DNA of 64,000 nt from Sediminihaliea albiluteola (GTDB lineage Bacteria > Pseudomonadota > Gammaproteobacteria > Pseudomonadales > Halieaceae): assembly GCF_014077625.1 (NCBI RefSeq), contig NZ_JACFXU010000013.1, positions 1,178,001 through 1,242,000 on the forward strand, read 5' to 3'. The notes below the pieces were generated by a model. It saw only the letters and a program-made list of their open reading frames with translations, was not told where the DNA came from and made no database searches. The translations under genes were made by a program, and so were the position numbers. Of this stretch, positions 1-6,907 are shown piece by piece (positions within the stretch are counted from its first letter, which is position 1; each line of letters begins with the position of its first letter).

Positions 1-146
1 GTACTGCGCTGCTTCTCGGCAAGCGCTTTCAGTATTGGGAACACAGTCTCACTCAGTAAATGTGTATCACCACTATCCACTTGATAATACACAAAAGCTG
101 ATTCGGATCGATCGTAGAATCTGGCCGGCCCTGTTAAACGCCACAC
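1..146 (-). CDS. PqqD-like protein, HPr-rel-A/exosortase type (3' end off the window)
   Basis: An open frame on the minus strand starts at a GTG (144-146) and runs off the left edge after 48 codons. It begins VWRLTGPARFYDRSE, followed by FVYYQVDSGDTHLLSE. This W-x-L start plus the later GDTHLL block is what I recognise from the small PqqD-related proteins found with HprK-related kinases in exosortase loci. Family members are proposed to bind peptides as chaperones. A GGGG run 9-12 bases upstream of the GTG could be the ribosome site, and an in-frame GTG three codons further upstream is an alternative start. The rest of the protein is not visible. The PEP-CTERM genes nearby support the family call. 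It could also be an unrelated short protein, since only about half is seen. Confidence 0.55.
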   Translation of the reverse strand, partial: MWRLTGPARFYDRSESAFVYYQVDSGDTHLLSETVFPILKALAEKQRS

Positions 147-283
147 GCGGAACACCCCACAGTAATATTGTTTGTTATTAAGGGAGGATTATGTCGGATA
201 ACTATAGCTTATCGCACAGCCTACAAGCTATTAATGTAAAAGCTTGCTCGCCAACAAAAAGCAGTTAGCGCTCAGGCAGCGTT

Positions 284-673
284 TTATTGAATGTCTGGTT
301 CAGTGAAACAGACCTTGAGCTCCGAACCAACCACCTCTTCACTTGCCACTGCATTAGGGTGCATTTGCTCGTAGCTCAAAAAGCGCTGAATCTCAGACTC
401 ACGCTCAGTACCAGGGGCCATGGAAGCAAGCCCATTCATTGCGAAGGACTCTAAAAGTGCTTTAGAAAAGCAGACTTTATCAGTGCTGGTCATCACTCCC
501 CAAGCCGAACGGTTACCCAAGGACAAAAGTACAACACCTCCTACAGCTGCACCACGAGCGAACTGGCGTCGCGAGTTGGACATTCCACTTGGCTGGGACT
601 GTCCCTCAGCACTTATAGCTTCCGAGCGTTCTGCTTTATCGAGATCCTTATTTGCTTCACTATCCATTCTCAC
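284..673 (-). CDS. Small Tat-signal protein of the PEP-CTERM locus, function unknown
   Basis: 129 residues. The first ~33 residues are polar, followed by a twin-arginine signal (SRRQFARGAAVGG) with a hydrophobic stretch ending near SAWG, so the product is probably exported folded by the Tat system. The mature part is only about 75 residues, with no domain I recognise. It contains two similar short blocks, VCFSK and VCFTE, with the only two cysteines, which could form a disulfide or bind a cofactor. The start is GTG at 673, with AAGGA six bases upstream; ATG at 667 is an alternative. It is transcribed alone, with a sigma-54 promoter 72 bases upstream and a putative PrsR site beyond that, so it is likely co-regulated with the PEP-CTERM gene at 14205-15125. 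The long pre-signal region is typical of some Tat substrates but could mean the start is further downstream. Confidence 0.7.
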   Translation of the reverse strand: MRMDSEANKDLDKAERSEAISAEGQSQPSGMSNSRRQFARGAAVGGVVLLSLGNRSAWGVMTSTDKVCFSKALLESFAMNGLASMAPGTERESEIQRFLSYEQMHPNAVASEEVVGSELKVCFTEPDIQ

Positions 674-744
674 AACCTGTCCTTGTAGCTAAGCTGCTAT
701 GAATCCACTTCTATTAGCTTGGGCAGCGGCTAATATAAAAATGA

Positions 745-760
745 AGCACATAACGTGCCA
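745..760 (-). promoter_or_regulatory. Sigma-54 (-24/-12) promoter of the small Tat-signal gene
   Basis: On the minus strand the sequence reads TGGCACG-TTAT-GTGCT. The -24 element matches the RpoN consensus perfectly. The -12 element keeps the essential GC, and GG and GC are separated by exactly 10 bases. Transcription should start near 734, about 60 bases before the GTG at 673. The sigma-54 activator PrsR is encoded in the same locus, and a dyad shared with the other sigma-54 promoter lies upstream. Confidence 0.75.
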
Positions 761-830
761 AACTTCTTAGTCATTGATTATAAAGGTAATTTTTAGCCAC
801 TTCCTATCCAAGCGACAAAACCTTGGTAGA

Positions 831-851
831 ACTGTAAAAAAAGCTGACAGT
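831..851. promoter_or_regulatory. Putative PrsR enhancer site (copy B)
   Basis: Dyad ACTGT-N11-ACAGT, with AAGCTG filling the right half of the spacer. It sits 72 bases upstream of the -24 element at 745-760, a normal distance for a sigma-54 enhancer. A 21-bp site in the same orientation, with the same N11 spacing and 17 identical bases out of 19 in the alignable core, lies upstream of the PEP-CTERM promoter (15313-15333). No third copy was found by eye in other intergenic regions. Assignment to PrsR is inference. Confidence 0.5.
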
Positions 852-874
852 CATACCTAGTATTACAATGCCTA

Positions 875-2170
875 TTATAGACGCCAAGGCGGCATAGCGC
901 CTGGAGCTGTTTCTCTGCGCTCCAAAACTGACTTCACATCAATGACCACCCCCCGCTCACTTAGCAGCCGACTGATGGCATCTAGGCCACCTTGTAAATA
1001 TTCTTTATGCGGGACCGCCAACACCACAGCCTGGGCATTGACTAACTCCGTTAGCGGCTGCAACTCCAAGCCATACTCCAAGCGCGCCTCATCGGCACTG
1101 GCCAAAGGGTCGTGCACCCTCACATCACAGCAGTAGTCTTGCAGTTCACGGATGATATCCACCACTCTTGAATTGCGCAGGTCTGGGCAATTTTCCTTAA
1201 AAGTCAGCCCTAGCACAGCCACTCGGGCACCGCTGACTGGGTGCCCAGCACGGACTAATTGCTTGACCGTCTGCTCGGCAATGTACTTACCCATACCGTC
1301 ATTGGTCTGCCTACCACCTAAGACCACCTGTGGATGGAAACCGACACTCTGGGCTTTATAAGTAAGATAATAGGGATCAACACCAATACAGTGCCCTCCC
1401 ACTAAGCCGGGGCGAAATGGGAGAAAATTCCACTTGGTACCGGCAGCTTCCAGTACGTCCAATGTATCGATTCCTAAACGATTAAAGATCATCGCAAGCT
1501 CGTTCATCAGCGCTATGTTTAAATCACGCTGGGTGTTTTCAATGACCTTAGCAGCCTCTGCGACTTTGATACTTGCGGCTCGGTGCACTCCGGCTAGCAC
1601 GACACTTTCATAAAGCTTAGCGACTCGTTCTAGAGTTGCTTGAGAGTCACCAGAAACGACTTTAATAATGGTTTCTAGTTTGTGTGCGGTATCGCCGGGG
1701 TTAATACGCTCAGGCGAATAGCCCACGCGAAAGCCTTGCTCACTGTCAGGAGTCCACTCGAGCCCCGATTCACGCTCGAGAATTGGCACACAAACCTCCT
1801 CAGTGCAGCCGGGATAGACCGTGGACTCAAAAATCACCGTGGCTCCGGCCTGCAAATGCTGTCCTACCGTCCGGCAAGCAGCCTCCAATGGTCTTAAATC
1901 TGGCCGCTGAGCATCATCAATTGGCGTGGGCACTACCACTATGATGATTGCTGCCTCTTGTAAACGACTTGGGTCACTGCTCAGCTCCAAGTACTCCGCG
2001 GCCTGCAGTGCCTCCTTGCTAACCTCACCACTGGGGTCATAGTGCTGTCGATAGTGCGCCAACTTTGATTCATTGAGGTCAAAACCAAGCGTGGGTCGCA
2101 GGCGTGCAAAGGCCACTGCCAGTGGCAAGCCAACGTAGCCTAGGCCAACAATTGCAATTTTATCAGTCAT
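875..2170 (-). CDS. tviB: UDP-N-acetylhexosamine 6-dehydrogenase (TviB/WbpO type)
   Basis: 431 residues, the usual length of nucleotide-sugar 6-dehydrogenases. It oxidises C6 of a UDP-HexNAc to the uronic acid, using two NAD+, for exopolysaccharide synthesis in the cytosol. An N-terminal NAD-binding motif (GLGYVGLPLA, residues 9-18) and the FESTVYPG block are present. The catalytic-cysteine motif GGHCIGVDPYYL lies near residue 260, followed by the UDP-binding C-terminal domain (GLTFKENCPDLRNSRV). The GHCIGVDPYYL form and the pairing with a WbpP-type epimerase point to the TviB/WbpO branch (UDP-GlcNAc/GalNAc) and not the UDP-glucose branch. It follows the epimerase gene by 20 bases in the same operon, so the likely end product is UDP-GalNAcA or UDP-GlcNAcA. 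Which sugar is oxidised cannot be told from sequence alone. Confidence 0.88.
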   Translation of the reverse strand: MTDKIAIVGLGYVGLPLAVAFARLRPTLGFDLNESKLAHYRQHYDPSGEVSKEALQAAEYLELSSDPSRLQEAAIIIVVVPTPIDDAQRPDLRPLEAACRTVGQHLQAGATVIFESTVYPGCTEEVCVPILERESGLEWTPDSEQGFRVGYSPERINPGDTAHKLETIIKVVSGDSQATLERVAKLYESVVLAGVHRAASIKVAEAAKVIENTQRDLNIALMNELAMIFNRLGIDTLDVLEAAGTKWNFLPFRPGLVGGHCIGVDPYYLTYKAQSVGFHPQVVLGGRQTNDGMGKYIAEQTVKQLVRAGHPVSGARVAVLGLTFKENCPDLRNSRVVDIIRELQDYCCDVRVHDPLASADEARLEYGLELQPLTELVNAQAVVLAVPHKEYLQGGLDAISRLLSERGVVIDVKSVLERRETAPGAMPPWRL

Positions 2171-2190
2171 AGATTTAATCCCTTGAGTGC

Positions 2191-3216
2191 TTATTGCTGC
2201 TCTAAATACCAGCGTGTGCTTAGCTCCAAGCCTTTAGCGACGTCGAATTCTGGCTGGTAAGCCAGTAAACGCGAGGCCTTACTGATATCGGCTTGTGAGT
2301 GGCGCACATCACCTTCGCGAAAATCAGCATACTCAGGCTCAGGGATTGTCACTGTTACACCAGCCTTAATCAGTAAGTCACGAATTAAAGCGAATAATTC
2401 ATTGAGGCTGGTGCGCCCACCAACAGCAACATTAAACACTTGATTAGCTGCTCCAGGGTCAGTGGCTGTTGCAGCTAGTAAATTTGCCTGCACTGCATTG
2501 CTTACAAAGCAAAAGTCCCGTGAAGTTTTGCCATCGCCGTTAATTCGACAGGCTTTACCTTGTATTTGCGACTCGATCCAACGAGGAATCACCGCAGCAT
2601 AAGCGCCCTGTGGATCCTGCCTAGGACCAAATACGTTGAAATAGCGCAAGCCGATACAGTCCATTCCGTAAGTGCGCGCGAACACCTCAGCATAGAGTTC
2701 ATTGACATACTTAGTCACAGCATAAGGTGATAAAGGCTTGCCAATACGCTCCTCTTGTTTAGGCAGGTCAGGGTGATCTCCGTAAGTAGACGAAGACGCG
2801 GCATAAACAACCCGTCGCACTCCGGCGTCCCGGGCTGCAACCAAAACATTAAGAAAGCCGTTGATATTGTTGTGGTTTGTTAACAGAGGATCTTTTATGG
2901 AGCGCGGAACAGAGCCCAGTGCAGCTTGATGCAATACAAAGTCTGCGTCCACCACGGCACGCTGACAATCCTCGAGCTGACAAATATCGCCTTCTTGGAA
3001 GTCAAACAACTCCCAGCGCGCTTCGCCTACTATGCGTCGCACATCATCTAAGTTTTCTTGGCGACCCGTTGAGAAATTATCTAAGCCAACAACACGCTGA
3101 CCTTGCTTTAATAACTCTTCTACAAGGTGAGAGCCAATGAAGCCCGCCGCCCCAGTTACCAGCCATTTGTACTGTTGCTGCTGTAATTCATCATTGAGTC
3201 TTTGCTGGCTCGTCAT
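2191..3216 (-). CDS. tviC: UDP-N-acetylglucosamine 4-epimerase (TviC/WbpP type)
   Basis: 341 residues, an extended short-chain dehydrogenase. It interconverts UDP-GlcNAc and UDP-GalNAc (or the corresponding uronic acids) through a 4-keto intermediate with bound NAD+. Visible motifs are the Rossmann [10 protein letters not shown] (residues 22-31), the catalytic serine block [15 protein letters not shown] and the YAVTK active-site motif, all in the form typical of WbpP/TviC. The ATG at 3216 has a good ribosome site (TAGGGAGAG). It is first in a two-gene operon with the dehydrogenase and divergent from prsK. The 186-bp divergent region carries overlapping -10-like boxes (TATAGT on plus, TATACT on minus, near 3310) but no sigma-54 site that I could find, so these sugar genes are probably not direct sigma-54 targets. 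Confidence 0.88.
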   Translation of the reverse strand: MTSQQRLNDELQQQQYKWLVTGAAGFIGSHLVEELLKQGQRVVGLDNFSTGRQENLDDVRRIVGEARWELFDFQEGDICQLEDCQRAVVDADFVLHQAALGSVPRSIKDPLLTNHNNINGFLNVLVAARDAGVRRVVYAASSSTYGDHPDLPKQEERIGKPLSPYAVTKYVNELYAEVFARTYGMDCIGLRYFNVFGPRQDPQGAYAAVIPRWIESQIQGKACRINGDGKTSRDFCFVSNAVQANLLAATATDPGAANQVFNVAVGGRTSLNELFALIRDLLIKAGVTVTIPEPEYADFREGDVRHSQADISKASRLLAYQPEFDVAKGLELSTRWYLEQQ

Positions 3217-3402
3217 CTACCACTCTCCCTAAATATAAAATGCTGCTTTCTACTGTGTACTGAGTCTCAAATCAAGGTGCTCAGCATTTACAGCTTTAAA
3301 GCTAGAGTATAGTGTCTATAAGTACTGCAAAGCACGATAAAGCTAAATCACGCCTCTCTATCTTGACGCGCTACCGCTCTGCTGGAGCATACAGGTATTC
3401 AT

Positions 3403-5466
3403 ATGCCGGATAATGTGGGACTTTATAGCTACCTAGCTGCCTGCTTTGTATTTGGGGCGCTTAGCTTGTTGCTGTTGGTCTCTTGGCGCAAGCGCCCCTA
3501 TGCTGCGCTACTGATTATTGCCAACTTACTTACCGCGGTCTGGGCCGGCACGATTGGTATCGGTACCCTCGCACAGCAGCCACCGCTAGTGCTAATACAA
3601 GTAACAGAATTATGCCGTAATGCCGCGTGGATTTTCCTCTTATTACGCCTAACAAGTAGTCAATTTGCAGACCAATACTGGCTTTTAGCTGGACAGCGCT
3701 GGATATCAGTGTTTTGTGCGGGCCTGTTGCTTGTAACAACGCTGCTATTTCTACCTAATGCCCTGAGCGGCATCGCCCCAGCAATAGCTAAAAGTAGCAG
3801 CACAATCACACCGCTTACCTGGCTGGCAGTTTCGATCATTGCACTAGTCTTGATAGAACAGTTAATTCGCAATGCATCTGACAGTGAACGCTGGTCAATC
3901 AAGTACCTAGGCCTGGGCCTATGCTGCCTGTTTGGCTATGATTTTTTCCTCTACGCAGAGGGTCTGTTATTTCTAAAGCTAGACGCCAATCTATGGCAAG
4001 CGCGGGGTCTTGTTTCAACAGTAGCCGCACCGCTGCTGGCTGTGGCTATTGCTCGCAATTCAGACTGGCAACTCAGCTTGCATGTATCGCGCCATGTTGT
4101 GTTCCACTCGGTGACTATTATTGCCGCTGGTTGCTACCTGATGGCCATGTCAGCTGTCGGATACCTTATTCGAATGCTGGACACCACTTGGGGCGGCGTG
4201 CTGCAAACCTCCTTCATGGTTGCCGCAGGCGCTTTTCTATTGGTACTTCTGCTATCAGACAAGTTTCGTGCTAAAACTCGGGTATTTCTCAGCAAACACT
4301 TTTTCAGTTACCAATATGACTACCGTGAAGAATGGCTAAACTTCACCCGCTCCCTCGCCGAGATTGACGATGACGATGTACCGGAGGGTATCGTGCGAGC
4401 CATGGTGCCCTTAGTGGGCAGCCAAGCAGGCTTACTCTTTGCAGAAGAAGGTGGCCGCTACACTTTGCTGGCTAATTACCAGATGCCGCCACCGGAAGGT
4501 GAGCTTGGCATGGGCAACCTAGCTCACTGGCTTAGCCAAAGCGGCTGGGTAATTGATATTGATGAGTTCCAGCAGCAGCCTAGTAGCTACCCTCAGCTGA
4601 TCCTCCCCAACTGGGTTCAGCGAGTATCGCAGCCCTGGCTAATAGTGCCTTTGATGTTTGGCAACCGCCTCCCTGGTATTTTGCTAATACGACGCTCCGA
4701 TTTACAGCAGAGCATTCACTGGGAAGAACGCGACCTCATCAAAACCGCCGCGCGTCAGGCCGCCAGCCACTTGGCTCAGTTTTTAGCCCGCAAGGCGCTA
4801 GTAGAAGCGCGCCAATTTGACGCCTTTAACCGTCTCTCCGCCTATGTTATTCACGACCTGAAAAACATCCTCGCACAGCAATCCTTAATCGTCGCTAATG
4901 CTGAAAAACATAAGCATAACCCAGAGTTTATCGATGATATGATTGATACCATACACAACTCGGTGGAGCGCATGACGCGCTTGATGGAGCAGATGCGCAG
5001 CGGCTTGCGCGAAGCAGAACTTCAACACTTTGACCTTGCGGAGTTATTGGGCCGAGTTGTCGCCAATCGCTCTTCTGGAAAGCCCTGCCCTAGCCTGCAA
5101 GTTGAAGCTGGCCCCTTTCCGATGCAGGCAGACCCTGAGCGCCTAGCCACTGTATTTACACACTTAGTTCAAAATGCACAGGATGCCTGTGGCAAGCACG
5201 GCGAGGTCAGTCTGCGTTTGCACGCTCAGGATAGACTATGGGTGACCAGCGTTCGTGACAACGGTCAGGGCATGAGTCCAGAGTTTATCAGCAAACGACT
5301 TTTTACACCTTTTGACAGTACTAAAGGCTTAACAGGTATGGGCATTGGTGCCTTTGAGAGCAGAGAGTATATTCGCAGTATTGGTGGCGATATCCGCGTT
5401 GATAGCCAAGAGGGCTCTGGCTCGACATTCTGGGTGTTTATTCCAGCGCCCGATAATAACGAGTAA
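3403..5466 (+). CDS. prsK: PEP-CTERM system sensor histidine kinase PrsK
   Basis: 687 residues. The first ~290 residues are a run of hydrophobic membrane helices, followed by a GAF-like cytoplasmic region. The kinase core shows a phospho-acceptor H-box at His484 (YVIHDLKNILAQ), an N-box (HLVQNAQDACG) and ATP-lid glycines (DNGQGMS, GMGIGAFES). Length and architecture match the PrsK family found in exosortase A genomes. It should autophosphorylate in response to an unknown envelope or EPS-related signal and pass the phosphate to PrsR, encoded 36 bases downstream. The gene is divergent from the sugar-nucleotide operon. A small GC hairpin (5470-5485) separates it from prsR. The membrane part has no classical periplasmic sensor domain, so the signal may be sensed within the membrane. 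Confidence 0.92.
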   Translation: MPDNVGLYSYLAACFVFGALSLLLLVSWRKRPYAALLIIANLLTAVWAGTIGIGTLAQQPPLVLIQVTELCRNAAWIFLLLRLTSSQFADQYWLLAGQRWISVFCAGLLLVTTLLFLPNALSGIAPAIAKSSSTITPLTWLAVSIIALVLIEQLIRNASDSERWSIKYLGLGLCCLFGYDFFLYAEGLLFLKLDANLWQARGLVSTVAAPLLAVAIARNSDWQLSLHVSRHVVFHSVTIIAAGCYLMAMSAVGYLIRMLDTTWGGVLQTSFMVAAGAFLLVLLLSDKFRAKTRVFLSKHFFSYQYDYREEWLNFTRSLAEIDDDDVPEGIVRAMVPLVGSQAGLLFAEEGGRYTLLANYQMPPPEGELGMGNLAHWLSQSGWVIDIDEFQQQPSSYPQLILPNWVQRVSQPWLIVPLMFGNRLPGILLIRRSDLQQSIHWEERDLIKTAARQAASHLAQFLARKALVEARQFDAFNRLSAYVIHDLKNILAQQSLIVANAEKHKHNPEFIDDMIDTIHNSVERMTRLMEQMRSGLREAELQHFDLAELLGRVVANRSSGKPCPSLQVEAGPFPMQADPERLATVFTHLVQNAQDACGKHGEVSLRLHAQDRLWVTSVRDNGQGMSPEFISKRLFTPFDSTKGLTGMGIGAFESREYIRSIGGDIRVDSQEGSGSTFWVFIPAPDNNE

Positions 5467-5502
5467 GGCGCCGCCTAACAGCGGCAAGGAAGGAGTAGCG
5501 AT

Positions 5503-6861
5503 GTGGCTGTAACAAAAAAACATTTGCTGGTTGTTGAAGACGATAAAGGCCTTCAAAACCAGCTAAAGTGGGCCTTTGAAGATTTTGAAGTGGCCATTGC
5601 TGGTGACCGTGAGGAGGCTATCGCTCAACTGCGCCGCTACGAACCCGGTGTGGTGATTCTCGACTTAGGCCTGCCGCCAGACCCTGGGGGCGTGAGCGAA
5701 GGTCTGGCTACACTCAGTGACATTCTATCCCTTGCACCGGAAACCAAAATTGTAGTGGTAACCGGCGACAGCGACCGCGCTAATGCGGTAAATGCCGTCG
5801 GCCGCGGCGCGTATGATTTCTACCAGAAGCCGGTTGATCCACAGTTACTCAATATGATTGTGGACCGCGCCTACCGTGTCTTTGAACTCGAGCGGGAGAA
5901 CTATCGGCTCAGCCAGTTTGAAGACAAAATGCCTCTCAAAGGCATTATTGCAACTAGTCCGCAAATGCTTCGTGTATGCCGGACCGTTGAAAAAGTCGCA
6001 CCTACCGATGTCACAACTTTAATCCTTGGTGCCAGTGGCACTGGAAAAGAGCGCATTGCTCAAGCTTTGCACGAATTAAGCCATCGCTCCAAGGGCAAAA
6101 TGATCGCTATTAACTGTGCCGCGATTCCTGAGAACCTATTGGAGAGCGAACTATTCGGATATGAAAAAGGCGCTTTTACGGGTGCCTCTCAAACCACACC
6201 CGGAAAAATTGAATATGCAGATGGCGGCACGCTGTTCTTAGATGAAATCGGCGATCTACCCATGGAGCTACAAGCCAAGCTCTTGCGCTTCCTGCAAGAG
6301 CGGGTGGTTGAGCGAGTTGGCGGGCGCAAGGAAATCCCGGTCGACGTACGCATTATCTGCGCCACCCATCAAGACTTAGAAGCCCGCATCGCCGACGGCC
6401 GCTTCCGGGAAGACCTCTATTATCGAGTGAGTGAGCTAAGCATCACTATTCCACCACTGCGAGAGCGGGACGGTGATGCGCTGGTATTAGCGACTGTCTT
6501 TCTCGACCGCTTTGCTCGGGAAATGGGCCGCAATATTAAATCATTCGACACAGAGGCACGCAAAGCGATTGAAAGCTATCACTGGCCCGGCAATGTGCGC
6601 GAACTCGAAAGTCGGGTAAAACGTGCTGTGATTCTCGCCGAAGGAACAAGCCTCTCTAGCGAAGACTTAGAATTAGAAAGTGTGGCCACTGGGCAAGATT
6701 TGCCCTTGAACCTAAAGCAGGTCCGGGAGGACGCGGAGCGCAAGGCCATCTTACGCGCCTTAAGTCACTGCGGGGATAACATATCGGACACGGCAAGCCT
6801 GCTTGGCATCACCCGCCCCACTTTGTATAACTTATTGGAAAGGTATCAGCTTAAAAACTGA
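5503..6861 (+). CDS. prsR: PEP-CTERM system sigma-54 response regulator PrsR
   Basis: 452 residues in three parts. A receiver domain carries the phospho-acceptor Asp54 in VILDLGLPP. The AAA+ activator domain has Walker A GASGTGKE (176-183), the sigma-54-contacting GAFTGA loop (223-228) and Walker B GGTLFLDEIGDLP. A Fis-type helix-turn-helix closes the protein (DTASLLGITRPTLYNLL). It should be activated by PrsK, bind enhancers and drive RpoN-dependent transcription of PEP-CTERM genes. The start is GTG at 5503 with a strong ribosome site (AAGGAAGGAG) seven bases upstream; an ATG at 5501 is out of frame and stops after three codons. Two -24/-12 promoters with a shared upstream dyad occur in this locus and are the obvious candidate targets. 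Confidence 0.94.
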   Translation: MAVTKKHLLVVEDDKGLQNQLKWAFEDFEVAIAGDREEAIAQLRRYEPGVVILDLGLPPDPGGVSEGLATLSDILSLAPETKIVVVTGDSDRANAVNAVGRGAYDFYQKPVDPQLLNMIVDRAYRVFELERENYRLSQFEDKMPLKGIIATSPQMLRVCRTVEKVAPTDVTTLILGASGTGKERIAQALHELSHRSKGKMIAINCAAIPENLLESELFGYEKGAFTGASQTTPGKIEYADGGTLFLDEIGDLPMELQAKLLRFLQERVVERVGGRKEIPVDVRIICATHQDLEARIADGRFREDLYYRVSELSITIPPLRERDGDALVLATVFLDRFAREMGRNIKSFDTEARKAIESYHWPGNVRELESRVKRAVILAEGTSLSSEDLELESVATGQDLPLNLKQVREDAERKAILRALSHCGDNISDTASLLGITRPTLYNLLERYQLKN

Positions 6862-6883
6862 AGGCTAACCCTTACCCCTCCAA

Positions 6884-6907
6884 TGCAGCAGAGTTCAATC
6901 TGCTGCA
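6884..6907. terminator. Hairpin between convergent prsR and prsT
   Basis: A perfect 9-bp stem, TGCAGCAGA / TCTGCTGCA, with loop GTTCAA. It is followed on the plus strand, after six bases, by a short TTTT. It would end prsR transcripts and overlaps the stop codon and last codons of prsT. Confidence 0.5.

Noticed and set aside
3290-3320. Sigma-54 or strong sigma-70 promoter for prsK or tviC
   Set aside because: The TTTATCG-N4-TTGCA pattern lacks the GG of a -24 box, and the TATAGT/TATACT boxes have no -35 at good spacing; noted only in gene entries.
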